Below, piece after piece: positions 6,832 through 13,625 of a DNA stretch of 24,517 bases. The translations under genes and the position numbers were made by a program. This stretch comes from Thioalkalivibrio sp. (GTDB lineage: Bacteria > Pseudomonadota > Gammaproteobacteria > Ectothiorhodospirales > Ectothiorhodospiraceae), in NCBI GenBank assembly GCA_003550945.1, contig PULL01000308.1:1-24517 (forward strand), in the 5' to 3' direction. A model generated the notes under the pieces. It searched no databases, was not told the DNA's origin, and was given only the letters and a program-made list of their open reading frames with translations. Every line of letters begins with the position of its first letter. Position 1 is the first letter of the stretch.

Positions 6832-6942
6832 CGGCCGGCCTATCCCCTAAGGGAGGTTAAGCACCCCGGCGGCCGGTGTTACAGTCGCGCAGGCCGCTGG
6901 GGTCGTGGCCCTGCCGCCCCATACATTCGGAGAGATGGAACC

Positions 6943-7146
6943 ATGAGCAAGAAGCAGGAACTGATCAACGAAATGCTCGAGATGCAGAAGCATTTCATCG
7001 CGTACGAGCAGGAAAACGGTGTCGATCCGGTGGATTACTACCTCGCACCCGAGGGTCATCCCCTGCACGCGTATCACAAGCGCTACCGTGATATCGCGAT
7101 GCAGCTGGTGGACATCGCCCACGAAGAGAAGGGTTCCCGCCGCTAG
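6943..7146 (+). CDS. Small hypothetical protein, 67 aa
   Basis: I do not recognise a family. The protein begins MSKKQELINEMLEMQKHFIAYEQ and is predicted mostly helical, with a central Asp-Pro-Val-Asp-Tyr-Tyr turn and a second helix HAYHKRYRDIAMQLVDIAHEE. It has no cysteines and no membrane segment, and several histidines and acidic residues. ATG is preceded by GGAGA 8 bases upstream. It lies 111 bases after the RspA gene and 110 before the DUF3050 gene. Codon third positions are G/C-rich as expected for a real gene here. It may be a small partner of RspA or of the DUF3050 protein. Confidence 0.72.
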   Translation: MSKKQELINEMLEMQKHFIAYEQENGVDPVDYYLAPEGHPLHAYHKRYRDIAMQLVDIAHEEKGSRR

Positions 7147-7159
7147 AACCTGTGCCCGA

Positions 7160-7185
7160 GGGGCGCGGGTCCTGGTCCGCGCCCC
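7160..7185 (+). other. GC-rich hairpin downstream of the 67-aa gene
   Basis: Perfect 9-bp inverted repeat, 7160-7168 against 7177-7185 with an 8-base loop, placed 14 bases after the 67-aa stop codon. No T-run follows, so it is not a canonical terminator; it could reduce read-through into, or protect the upstream mRNA from, the DUF3050 segment. Confidence 0.4.
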
Positions 7186-7256
7186 CGGGTAGACACGCGT
7201 GGGCGGCGACCGCCGCGCTGCGCGCATCCCGCACCAGAGAGCACCCGGGTATTCCT

Positions 7257-8036
7257 ATGCCAGAGCGTCCCGGTTTCGATCCGGAAGTCGTCGCTCCGCT
7301 TCTCGAGCGCCTGAACCGCCATCCGGTCTACGGACTGCGTGATCTCGGCGCGCTGCGCCGGTTCATGGAGCACCACATCTATTCGGTCTGGGATTTCATG
7401 TCCCTGATCAAGTACCTGCAACAGCACATCGCCCCGGTCCGGTATCCCTGGAGCCCGGTCGGCGACGCAGCCGTGCGCCGGTTCATCAACGAACTCGTGC
7501 TGGAGGAGGAGTCCGACGCGATTCCCGGGCCGGATGGCGAGGAGACACACCTGAGCCACTTCGAGCTGTACTGCGGCGCGATGGCCGAGCTCGGTGCGGA
7601 TCCCGACAAGCCACGGCGCTTCGTCGCAATCGCGGCCGAACAGGGTATCGAGGCGGCGCTCGCGGCGGGTATCGCCCCGGAGCCCTCGGCGCGCTTCGTC
7701 CGCAAGACCTTCGATTTCATCGCCACCGGTAAGCCGCACGTGGTTGCGGCGGCGCTGGCGCTCGGCCGGGAGCACGTGATTCCGGGCATGTTCCGGAGCT
7801 TCCTGCGCGACATGGGGATCGGTGCCGATGTCGCACCCCAGTTCCACTTCTACCTGAACCGCCACATCCACCTGGACGAGGACTTCCACGGTCCGCTATC
7901 GCTGCGCATGCTGGATATGCTCTGCGCCGGCGACCCGATCCGGTTGTCCGAGGCGCGCGACGCGGCCCGTGCCGCGATCGAGGCGCGTATCCGTTTCTGG
8001 GATGGTGTGCACTCCGATCTGGCGGAGGCGGCATGA
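7257..8036 (+). CDS. DUF3050 family protein, heme-oxygenase-like fold
   Basis: The 259-residue all-helical protein matches DUF3050, a family related to heme-oxygenase-like metal enzymes. Diagnostic blocks are LNRHPVYGLRDLGALRRFMEHH (19-40), IYSVWDFMSLIKYLQ, ELVLEEESD (79-87) and a C-terminal NRHIHLDEDFHGPLS (201-215). The spaced histidines and acids in the latter (His203, His205, Asp207, Glu208, His211), with Glu83-Glu85 and His39/His40, are plausible diiron ligands. The reaction is unknown. The start at ATG 7257 gives the family N-terminus; the frame is open to 7152 but the extra segment reads as Arg/Gly-rich noise. It overlaps the next gene by four bases (ATGA), so the two are probably translated together. 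Confidence 0.85.
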   Translation: MPERPGFDPEVVAPLLERLNRHPVYGLRDLGALRRFMEHHIYSVWDFMSLIKYLQQHIAPVRYPWSPVGDAAVRRFINELVLEEESDAIPGPDGEETHLSHFELYCGAMAELGADPDKPRRFVAIAAEQGIEAALAAGIAPEPSARFVRKTFDFIATGKPHVVAAALALGREHVIPGMFRSFLRDMGIGADVAPQFHFYLNRHIHLDEDFHGPLSLRMLDMLCAGDPIRLSEARDAARAAIEARIRFWDGVHSDLAEAA

Positions 8037-8641
8037 GCCTGCGCATGCGCAGTCGTTGGAAACAGGACGGGCGGGAGCGCAGCCTGGAGGATCTCGCCTC
8101 GGTCGCGGCGTCCAATGCCTGGCGTGCGGGTTGCAACGGTGTGCTGAACCTGGAGAACGAGGGCTTCGAGACCAGTTCCCGAGCCCAGCGCCTCGACATC
8201 ATCGAGGAGTTCGCCGCCTTCCTGCTTCTGGTCGCGGACCGCCTGGTCTACGAGCGCTTCTCGGCCGAGGAGCGCGAACGCTTCGTAACCGCGATGGCCT
8301 TGCGCCTTGCGGGGCTGGTAGACGAGAACCGTACGGACGCCCAGGGTGCGGGACCACACCGGGAGCGCTTCATCGACAAGCTGAACGAGCGCACCGGCGT
8401 GTATTCCGAATGCAGCTTCAGCGTCGAAGAGGGTCCCGGGTTTTCGATGCTGTGCTGTCTCGGGGATCGCGTCACCGACGCGCTGGGGCCGACCAACCGG
8501 AAGTGGGCGCAGGATCAGGTGGTTGCCATCGATGGCCCCGAGGCGGCGCAGGCGTTCACGCGCGCACTGGAGACCCTGCTGGGCGGCGGGACCGGGCCGC
8601 GCACGCGTTCCGGCCCGAGACGTCCGCTCGCCGAAGACTGA
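8033..8641 (+). CDS. Hypothetical protein, 202 aa, coupled to the DUF3050 gene
   Basis: I do not recognise a family. The protein is mixed, with helical blocks (residues 17-33, 53-98, 173-184). Cysteines at 34, 127, 141 and 142 include an adjacent Cys-Cys pair in GFSMLCCLGDRV, which could bind metal or act in redox chemistry. A charged, Arg-rich tail follows residue 188. It has no signal peptide; residues 60-70 are hydrophobic but too short for a sure membrane segment. GGAGG lies a few bases before the ATG. The ATGA overlap with the DUF3050 gene suggests a stoichiometric partner. Confidence 0.78.
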   Translation: MSLRMRSRWKQDGRERSLEDLASVAASNAWRAGCNGVLNLENEGFETSSRAQRLDIIEEFAAFLLLVADRLVYERFSAEERERFVTAMALRLAGLVDENRTDAQGAGPHRERFIDKLNERTGVYSECSFSVEEGPGFSMLCCLGDRVTDALGPTNRKWAQDQVVAIDGPEAAQAFTRALETLLGGGTGPRTRSGPRRPLAED

Positions 8642-8681
8642 TAATGCCCGGATCCCTCGGGGATTGCGCCCGGAGCCAGGC

Positions 8682-9434
8682 ATGTTGCAGACACTCTCTC
8701 GAATCCGCGTCGTCCTCGTGGGGACCACACACCCGGGAAACATCGGGTCCGCAGCCCGTGCGATGAAGACCATGGGGCTGGCCGAACTCGTGCTGGTTGC
8801 GCCCGAATGTGCCTTTCCATCGGCCGATTCCACCACGCTGGCGGCAGGGGCCGACGACGTGCTGGTTGCGGCCCGCGTGCTGCCGCGGCTGGAGGATGCG
8901 CTGGCCGACTGCGTCTGGGCGGTGGGAACGAGCGCGCGCCGACGCGGCCACTCGGTCCCAGCCCTCGATCCGAATCCCGCAGCGCAGGACCTGATCGCCC
9001 GGGCCGCCCAGGGACCTGTCGCGCTCGTGTTCGGGCGCGAGAGCAGCGGACTGACCAACGAGGAGCTGGACTGCTGCAACGCGCTGGTGCAGATCCCGAC
9101 GAATCCGGAATTCAGCTCGCTGAACCTCGCGGCCGCGGTGCAGGTGCTCACCTACAGTTGTCGCATCGCCGCGCTGGCAGAGAGTCCGCCATCGCCGCCC
9201 GAATACGACCCCGACCCCCCGGCCACGCAGGCCGAGCTGGAGGGCCTGTTCGAACATCTCCAGCGGGCGCTGATCCGGATCGAGTTTCTCGATCCCGAGA
9301 AACCCCGGCACTTGATGCGCCGCCTGCGGCATCTCTACCTGCGCGCCGGGTTGAGTGCCAGCGAGGTCAGGATCCTGCGGGGCATCCTGACCCACACCGA
9401 GCGTGGTGGCGGACGTCCGCTCGGTCGGCCGTGA
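8682..9434 (+). CDS. trmJ: TrmJ, tRNA (cytidine/uridine-2'-O-)-methyltransferase
   Basis: TrmJ 2'-O-methylates position 32 of several tRNAs using S-adenosylmethionine, as a SPOUT/TrmH-fold dimer. The 250-residue protein opens IRVVLVGTTHPGNIGSAARAMKTMG, has the SPOUT knot motifs VALVFGRESSGLTNEEL and SSLNLAAAVQVLTY, and ends in a helical C-terminal domain, all as in TrmJ. The ATG at 8682 is preferred: it has GGAG upstream and gives the family N-terminus, whereas the frame is open to 8523 inside the preceding gene. cysE follows after 35 bases, the order often seen in gammaproteobacteria (trmJ-cysE-iscR). Confidence 0.95.
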   Translation: MLQTLSRIRVVLVGTTHPGNIGSAARAMKTMGLAELVLVAPECAFPSADSTTLAAGADDVLVAARVLPRLEDALADCVWAVGTSARRRGHSVPALDPNPAAQDLIARAAQGPVALVFGRESSGLTNEELDCCNALVQIPTNPEFSSLNLAAAVQVLTYSCRIAALAESPPSPPEYDPDPPATQAELEGLFEHLQRALIRIEFLDPEKPRHLMRRLRHLYLRAGLSASEVRILRGILTHTERGGGRPLGRP

Positions 9435-9469
9435 TATCGTAATCGCCTGCACAGGCTGGCCTCACACTG

Positions 9470-10267
9470 ATGTTCGACAGGCTCCGAGAAGACATCCGCT
9501 GCGTGTTCGAGCGCGATCCCGCCGCGCGGAACACCTTCGAGGTCGTGACCACCTATCCGGGCCTCAAGGCCATCTGGGTCCATCGTGCCGCCCACGGCCT
9601 CTGGCGCATCCACCTGCGCTGGCTCGCCAAGGTGCTGTCCAATGTTGCGCGGCTGCTCACGGGCATCGAAATCCATCCCGGCGCCCGAATTGGCCGGCGG
9701 TTGTTCATCGATCACGGCATGGGAGTGGTGATCGGCGAGACGGCCGAGATTGGCGATGATTGCACGCTCTATCACCAGGTAACGCTCGGGGGCACCAGCT
9801 GGAACAAGGGCAAGCGCCATCCGACGCTGGAGGATGGCGTGGTCGTCGGTGCCGGCGCAAAGATCCTGGGCCCGGTGCGCATCGGCGCCCGCGCGAGGAT
9901 CGGTTCGAATGCGGTGGTGCTTCGCGACGTGCCGCCCGAAGCCACGGCGGTCGGCATTCCGGCCCGGATCCTGATGCCGCCGCCGGAGCCGGATCACCGC
10001 TTCAAGGCGATGGCGGACCGCATGGGTTTCGACGCCTACGGCCTGACTCGCGACATGCCGGACCCGGTCGCAAACGCGATTCACCGCATCGTCGGTCACC
10101 TGCATGAACTCGACGAGCGCATGGAACGCGCCTGCAGCGCGCTGAAGGATGCCGGGATCGACATCGGCGTGTCCGGCGAGATGCACCCGATCTCGGAATG
10201 CGATCTCGAGGGGCTGGAACCCGAAGACTGCGAGATTCCTCCGCGCAAGACGTCCGGAAATAGTTGA
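9470..10267 (+). CDS. cysE: Serine O-acetyltransferase
   Basis: CysE acetylates serine with acetyl-CoA, the first step of cysteine biosynthesis, and is usually feedback-inhibited by cysteine. The 265-residue protein has an N-terminal helical part (FDRLREDIRCVFERDPAAR) and a left-handed beta-helix of hexapeptide repeats. Active-site blocks include FIDHGMGVVIGETAEIGDD and LYHQVTLGGTSWNKGKRHP, followed by GIPARIL. A C-terminal extension of roughly 90 residues, Asp/Glu-rich, is longer than in minimal bacterial SATs. It lies between trmJ and iscR, so cysteine supply and Fe-S regulation are clustered. No strong ribosome-binding site is visible. Confidence 0.95.
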   Translation: MFDRLREDIRCVFERDPAARNTFEVVTTYPGLKAIWVHRAAHGLWRIHLRWLAKVLSNVARLLTGIEIHPGARIGRRLFIDHGMGVVIGETAEIGDDCTLYHQVTLGGTSWNKGKRHPTLEDGVVVGAGAKILGPVRIGARARIGSNAVVLRDVPPEATAVGIPARILMPPPEPDHRFKAMADRMGFDAYGLTRDMPDPVANAIHRIVGHLHELDERMERACSALKDAGIDIGVSGEMHPISECDLEGLEPEDCEIPPRKTSGNS

Positions 10268-10291
10268 TCGCGAGGGTGGGTCCGGGATAAT
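10264..10291 (+). promoter_or_regulatory. Candidate iscR promoter
   Basis: TTGATC (10264-10269) and GATAAT (10286-10291) are 16 bases apart, good sigma70 matches. They overlap the cysE stop codon and lie about 30 bases before iscR. The remaining leader could hold an IscR autoregulatory site; I see only a GACTA half, not a convincing full type 1 box. Confidence 0.5.
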
Positions 10292-10321
10292 TCGCGTCGC
10301 TCGACTACTACCGGGGCCGCC

Positions 10322-10843
10322 ATGAAACTGACGACCAGGGGCCGCTATGCGGTCACTGCCATTCTCGATGTTGCGCTGCACTCAGGGAACGGACCGGTGC
10401 CTCTGGCCGACGTGGCCGAGAGGCAGAGTCTCTCACTCTCCTACCTTGAACAGCTGTTCGCCCGCCTGCGCCAGCACGACCTGGTGCGCAGCAACCGAGG
10501 GCCTGGCGGCGGTTACCGGCTCAGCCGGCCAGCCGACGAGATTTCGGTGGCCGAGGTGATACTGGCTGTCGACGAGCAGGTGGACGTGACGCGCTGTGGC
10601 GGTCTCGTGAACTGCAACCAGGACTCCCGCTGCCTGACCCACGATCTGTGGGTCGAGCTCAGCCGGAAGGTGCACGAGTTCTTCAGCAGCCGCAGTCTTG
10701 CCGATGTGCTCGAACGGGTCCGCAGGGCCCGCGGCGGCATCGAGCGTTTCGGTGCAGACGGCGACGGGCGGTCACGAGCGGGGCAGCGCAGCATCCCGAT
10801 CGTGCCGGTGGTCGAGCCGCCGACCGCCACACGCGAGGCCTGA
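10322..10843 (+). CDS. iscR: IscR, Rrf2-family [2Fe-2S] regulator
   Basis: IscR senses Fe-S status and represses or activates Fe-S assembly genes. The 173-residue protein begins MKLTTRGRYAVTAILDVAL, has the winged-helix segment LSLSYLEQLFARLRQHDLVRS and the GPGGGYRL wing. Its cluster ligands Cys92, Cys98, Cys104 and His107 fall at the same positions as in E. coli IscR. The tail after residue 137 is Arg/Gly-rich and slightly longer than usual. Unlike the usual isc operon, iscS, iscU and iscA do not follow; the next gene is ndk after 152 bases with its own promoter. It is read from a predicted promoter overlapping the cysE end. Confidence 0.96.
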   Translation: MKLTTRGRYAVTAILDVALHSGNGPVPLADVAERQSLSLSYLEQLFARLRQHDLVRSNRGPGGGYRLSRPADEISVAEVILAVDEQVDVTRCGGLVNCNQDSRCLTHDLWVELSRKVHEFFSSRSLADVLERVRRARGGIERFGADGDGRSRAGQRSIPIVPVVEPPTATREA

Positions 10844-10899
10844 TCGGGTCTGCGAACCCCCTGGCGCGGGCATCCGCCACGCGCCGCCTTGGCCGTTCG

Positions 10900-10928
10900 T
10901 TGCCGCAGCGGTGGGCTGCCGCTAGACT
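10900..10928 (+). promoter_or_regulatory. Candidate ndk promoter
   Basis: TTGCCG (10900-10905) and TAGACT (10923-10928) are exactly 17 bases apart, about 70 bases before the ndk start. Both match sigma70 at four of six positions. This promoter would make ndk and downstream genes independent of iscR. Confidence 0.5.
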
Positions 10929-10983
10929 ACGCCGCGGTTTCAATATCACCCGCCCCCGCCGGCGGGTCCATCCCATCTTTCCC

Positions 10984-10988
10984 AGGAG
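10984..10988 (+). promoter_or_regulatory. Ribosome-binding site deciding the ndk start
   Basis: AGGAG lies 7 bases before GTG 10996. The in-frame ATG at 10990 is only one base from this site, too close for initiation. The spacing therefore favours the GTG start, which also yields the family's usual 143 residues. Confidence 0.75.
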
Positions 10989-10995
10989 AATGTAC

Positions 10996-11427
10996 GTGGC
11001 CGAGGAACGCACCCTGTCCATCATCAAGCCCGATGCCGTTGCAAAGAACGTGATCGGAAAGATCTACAGCCGCTTCGAAACGGGAGGGCTGCGCATCGTG
11101 GCGGCGCGCATGCTGCATCTGTCGCGCGAGCAGGCGGAAGGTTTCTACGCGGTGCACCGCGAGCGGCCCTTCTTCAAGGATCTCGTCGAGTTCATGATGT
11201 CCGGGCCGGTGATGGTTCAGGTGCTGGAAGGCGACAATGCGATCGCGCGGCACCGCGAGATCATGGGTGCGACCAACCCGAAGGAGGCCGCACCGGGCAC
11301 GATCCGCGCCGATTTCGCGACCAGCATCGACGAGAACGCGGTGCACGGATCGGACGGACCCGAAACCGCGAAAACGGAGATCGCCTTCTTCTTCGGCGAC
11401 GACGGGATTTGCCCGCGCACCCGCTAG
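10996..11427 (+). CDS. ndk: Nucleoside diphosphate kinase
   Basis: Ndk transfers the gamma-phosphate of NTPs to NDPs through a phosphohistidine and balances nucleotide pools. From GTG 10996 the protein has 143 residues, as in E. coli. It begins with ERTLSIIKPDAVAKNVIG and has the catalytic NAVHGSD motif with His117, plus the nucleotide-binding block RPFFKDLVEFMMSGPV. The alternative ATG at 10990 adds two residues but does not fit the ribosome-binding site. A hairpin follows the gene (11437-11465) and rlmN starts 159 bases later, the order known from other gammaproteobacteria. Confidence 0.97.
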   Translation: MAEERTLSIIKPDAVAKNVIGKIYSRFETGGLRIVAARMLHLSREQAEGFYAVHRERPFFKDLVEFMMSGPVMVQVLEGDNAIARHREIMGATNPKEAAPGTIRADFATSIDENAVHGSDGPETAKTEIAFFFGDDGICPRTR

Positions 11428-11436
11428 AGGTTAAAA

Positions 11437-11465
11437 GGGAATTCCGGGTTGTGCCTGGAATTCCC
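11437..11465. terminator. Hairpin after ndk, possible weak terminator
   Basis: GGGAATTCC (11437-11445) is repeated inverted at 11457-11465; the stem extends inwards to 12 bp with one G-T pair and a five-base loop. No T-run follows on the plus strand. On the minus strand TTTT follows it, but no minus-strand gene ends here. It may separate ndk from rlmN expression or protect the ndk 3' end. Confidence 0.45.
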
Positions 11466-11586
11466 GTCGGGTCCAGGCAGTCCGGATGACCGGGGGCGCT
11501 CAGAACCCTGCGCTGCCCGGGCCGGTGAATGCGCTTGCGCTTGCGGTGCATTAAACTAAGTGACTTCAGGGCCCACGATAGAAGCC

Positions 11587-12720
11587 ATGTCAACACCGCC
11601 TGCCAATCCGTTGAATCTGCTGGGCATGCCTCGCCCGCGGTTGGCGGAGCAATTTGAGCAGTGGGGCGAGCGCGGTTTTCGCGCCACCCAGGTGGTCAAA
11701 TGGATTCACCAGCGCGGCGTGACCGACTTCAGCGCGATGACCGACCTGTCCAAGGCGCTGCGACAGCGCCTTGCCGAACTGGCCACGGTCCAGTTGCCCG
11801 AGATCGCGCTGGAGCGGGCTTCCGGCGATGGCACGGTGAAATGGGTGCTGCGTCTGGCAGACGGCAACGCCATAGAGACCGTGTTCATCCCCGAGGACGA
11901 TCGGGGCACCCTGTGCGTGTCCTCTCAGGTCGGCTGTGCGCTCGACTGCACGTTCTGCTCCACCGCCCAGCAGGGTTTCAACCGCAACCTCACGGCGCAC
12001 GAGATCATCGGCCAGATCTGGCTGGCCAACAGCCGGCTGCCGGTGCCCGACGGCCGTTCGCGGGCGGTGACCAACGTGGTCTTCATGGGCATGGGGGAGC
12101 CGCTGGCGAACTTCGAGGCGCTGGTGGACGCGATCGACCTGATGCTGGACGACAACGCCTATGGGCTCAGCAAGCGACGGGTGACGGTCAGCACGTCGGG
12201 GCTGGTCCCGGCGCTGGATCGTCTGGGCGAGGTGACCGACGTGGCGCTGGCCGTGAGCCTGCACGCGCCGAACGACGCCCTGCGGGATCGGCTGGTCCCG
12301 ATCAACCGCAAATACCCGATCCGCGAACTCCTCGCCGCCTGCCGCCGGTACACCCGAGACGGAGGACAGCACCAGCGCGTGACCTTCGAGTACGTGTTGC
12401 TGGCGGGGATCAACGACCAGCCGGAGCACGCGCGCCAGTTGATCGCGCTGCTTCGGGAAATCCCGTGCAAGATCAACCTGATCCCGTTCAACCCATTTCC
12501 CGGTTCGCCGTTTGTGCGCCCGTCGATGAACGCGGTGCGGGCATTTGAGCGCCTGTTGACCGATGCGGGATTCGTGACCATCGTCCGGCGCACGCGCGGC
12601 GACGACATCGACGCGGCCTGCGGACAGCTGGTGGGGCAGGTCAGCGACCGCAGCAATCGCCCGGCGCGCATGATTCGGCTGCATGCCGAACTTCCCGTGC
12701 GGCTCGGGGCCACCGCATGA
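11587..12720 (+). CDS. rlmN: RlmN, dual-specificity 23S rRNA A2503 / tRNA A37 C2-methyltransferase
   Basis: RlmN is a radical-SAM enzyme that methylates carbon 2 of A2503 in 23S rRNA and A37 in some tRNAs. From ATG 11587 it has 377 residues. The radical-SAM cluster motif CxxxCxxC is at Cys117, Cys121 and Cys124 (GCALDCTFCST), and the C-terminal catalytic cysteine is about residue 345 in DDIDAACGQL. Other family blocks are GFRATQVVKWIH, VFMGMGEPLAN and INLIPFNPFPGSPF. A GTG 27 bases upstream is in frame but less likely. The stop overlaps the pilW start by four bases. Confidence 0.97.
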   Translation: MSTPPANPLNLLGMPRPRLAEQFEQWGERGFRATQVVKWIHQRGVTDFSAMTDLSKALRQRLAELATVQLPEIALERASGDGTVKWVLRLADGNAIETVFIPEDDRGTLCVSSQVGCALDCTFCSTAQQGFNRNLTAHEIIGQIWLANSRLPVPDGRSRAVTNVVFMGMGEPLANFEALVDAIDLMLDDNAYGLSKRRVTVSTSGLVPALDRLGEVTDVALAVSLHAPNDALRDRLVPINRKYPIRELLAACRRYTRDGGQHQRVTFEYVLLAGINDQPEHARQLIALLREIPCKINLIPFNPFPGSPFVRPSMNAVRAFERLLTDAGFVTIVRRTRGDDIDAACGQLVGQVSDRSNRPARMIRLHAELPVRLGATA

Positions 12721-13625
12721 GCGGCGGCAGCATCCGGGCCTCGGGTCTGTCGGGCCGATGGGCCCCTTGGTGGCCCGCGCGGCCGGTCACCGACCGGATT
12801 CTCAAGGCGGAAGCCCCGGTCGCTGTGTCGGGACACGGGAAGCGACATCTCCGCGGGACGTTCCGTGCGGCTGTTCTGGTTTTGGTCTGGCTGTCCCTCG
12901 CAGCCCTGGTTGCCGGTTGTGCCGGGCTGCAGCCGCAGGCCAGTCCGGACCAGCGGCGTGCGGCGGAGGTGAACGCCGAGCTGGGGATCAGCTATCTGCG
13001 ACAGAATGACCTGCGGCAGGCGCAGCGTGCGCTGGAACGTGCGATTCAGTTCGACCCGAGGCTTGCGATGGCCCACCTGGGCATGGCGTCGTTGCGCGAG
13101 CGCCAGGGCTCCATCGATGATGCGGTGGAGCACTATCGAAAGGCGCTGGCGCTCGAGCCCGACAACCCGTACGTGCAGACCAACCTGGGGGATCTTCTCT
13201 GCCGCCAGGGTCAGATGGCCGAAGGACAGGCCTTGCTCGACAGAGCGATCCGGAACCCGTCGTACACCGCACGCCACGTCGCGCTGCTGAGCGCCGGGCT
13301 CTGTGACCAGAACCTGGGCAACACCGAGCGGGCCGAGCGCAGGATGCGCGAAGCGCTGCAGGTGGAGCCCCGTTATCCGGACGCGCTTTACCAGTTGGCG
13401 CGCCTCACTTATGAGGATGGGCGGCCATTTCAGACGCGGGCTTTCCTGTCCCGCCTCGACGCGCTGGGCGTGGTCGTGCCGGAGTCGCTCCTGCTTTGCT
13501 ACAAGGCGGAGATGCAGCTCGGAAACCGCCAGGACGCAAGTCGCTGCGCCGAGCGGCTGATGCGCGATTTCCCCGACAGCGCGGAGGCCGCCGAACTCCA
13601 GCGCCTGGAGCAGGCCCGTGGTTGA
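12717..13625 (+). CDS. pilW: PilW/PilF-type lipoprotein, type IV pilus biogenesis and stability
   Basis: PilW/PilF is an outer-membrane TPR lipoprotein needed for secretin assembly in type IV pili. The product has a lipobox LVAGC (Cys68) after a hydrophobic stretch, then TPR-like repeats: AELGISYLRQNDLRQAQRALERAIQFDP, then DAVEHYRKALALEPDN and AERRMREALQVEPRYP. From ATG 12717 (ATGA overlap with rlmN) there are about 36 extra residues before a normal signal peptide; in-frame GTG 12825 would give an arginine/lysine n-region and a 31-residue leader. The true start is therefore uncertain. The gene overlaps rodZ by eight bases, in the typical rlmN-pilW-rodZ order. Confidence 0.88.
   Translation: MSGGSIRASGLSGRWAPWWPARPVTDRILKAEAPVAVSGHGKRHLRGTFRAAVLVLVWLSLAALVAGCAGLQPQASPDQRRAAEVNAELGISYLRQNDLRQAQRALERAIQFDPRLAMAHLGMASLRERQGSIDDAVEHYRKALALEPDNPYVQTNLGDLLCRQGQMAEGQALLDRAIRNPSYTARHVALLSAGLCDQNLGNTERAERRMREALQVEPRYPDALYQLARLTYEDGRPFQTRAFLSRLDALGVVVPESLLLCYKAEMQLGNRQDASRCAERLMRDFPDSAEAAELQRLEQARG

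Noticed and set aside
11437..11465. Full intrinsic terminator after ndk
   Set aside because: The stem is good but no T-run follows on the plus strand, so it is listed only as a possible weak terminator.
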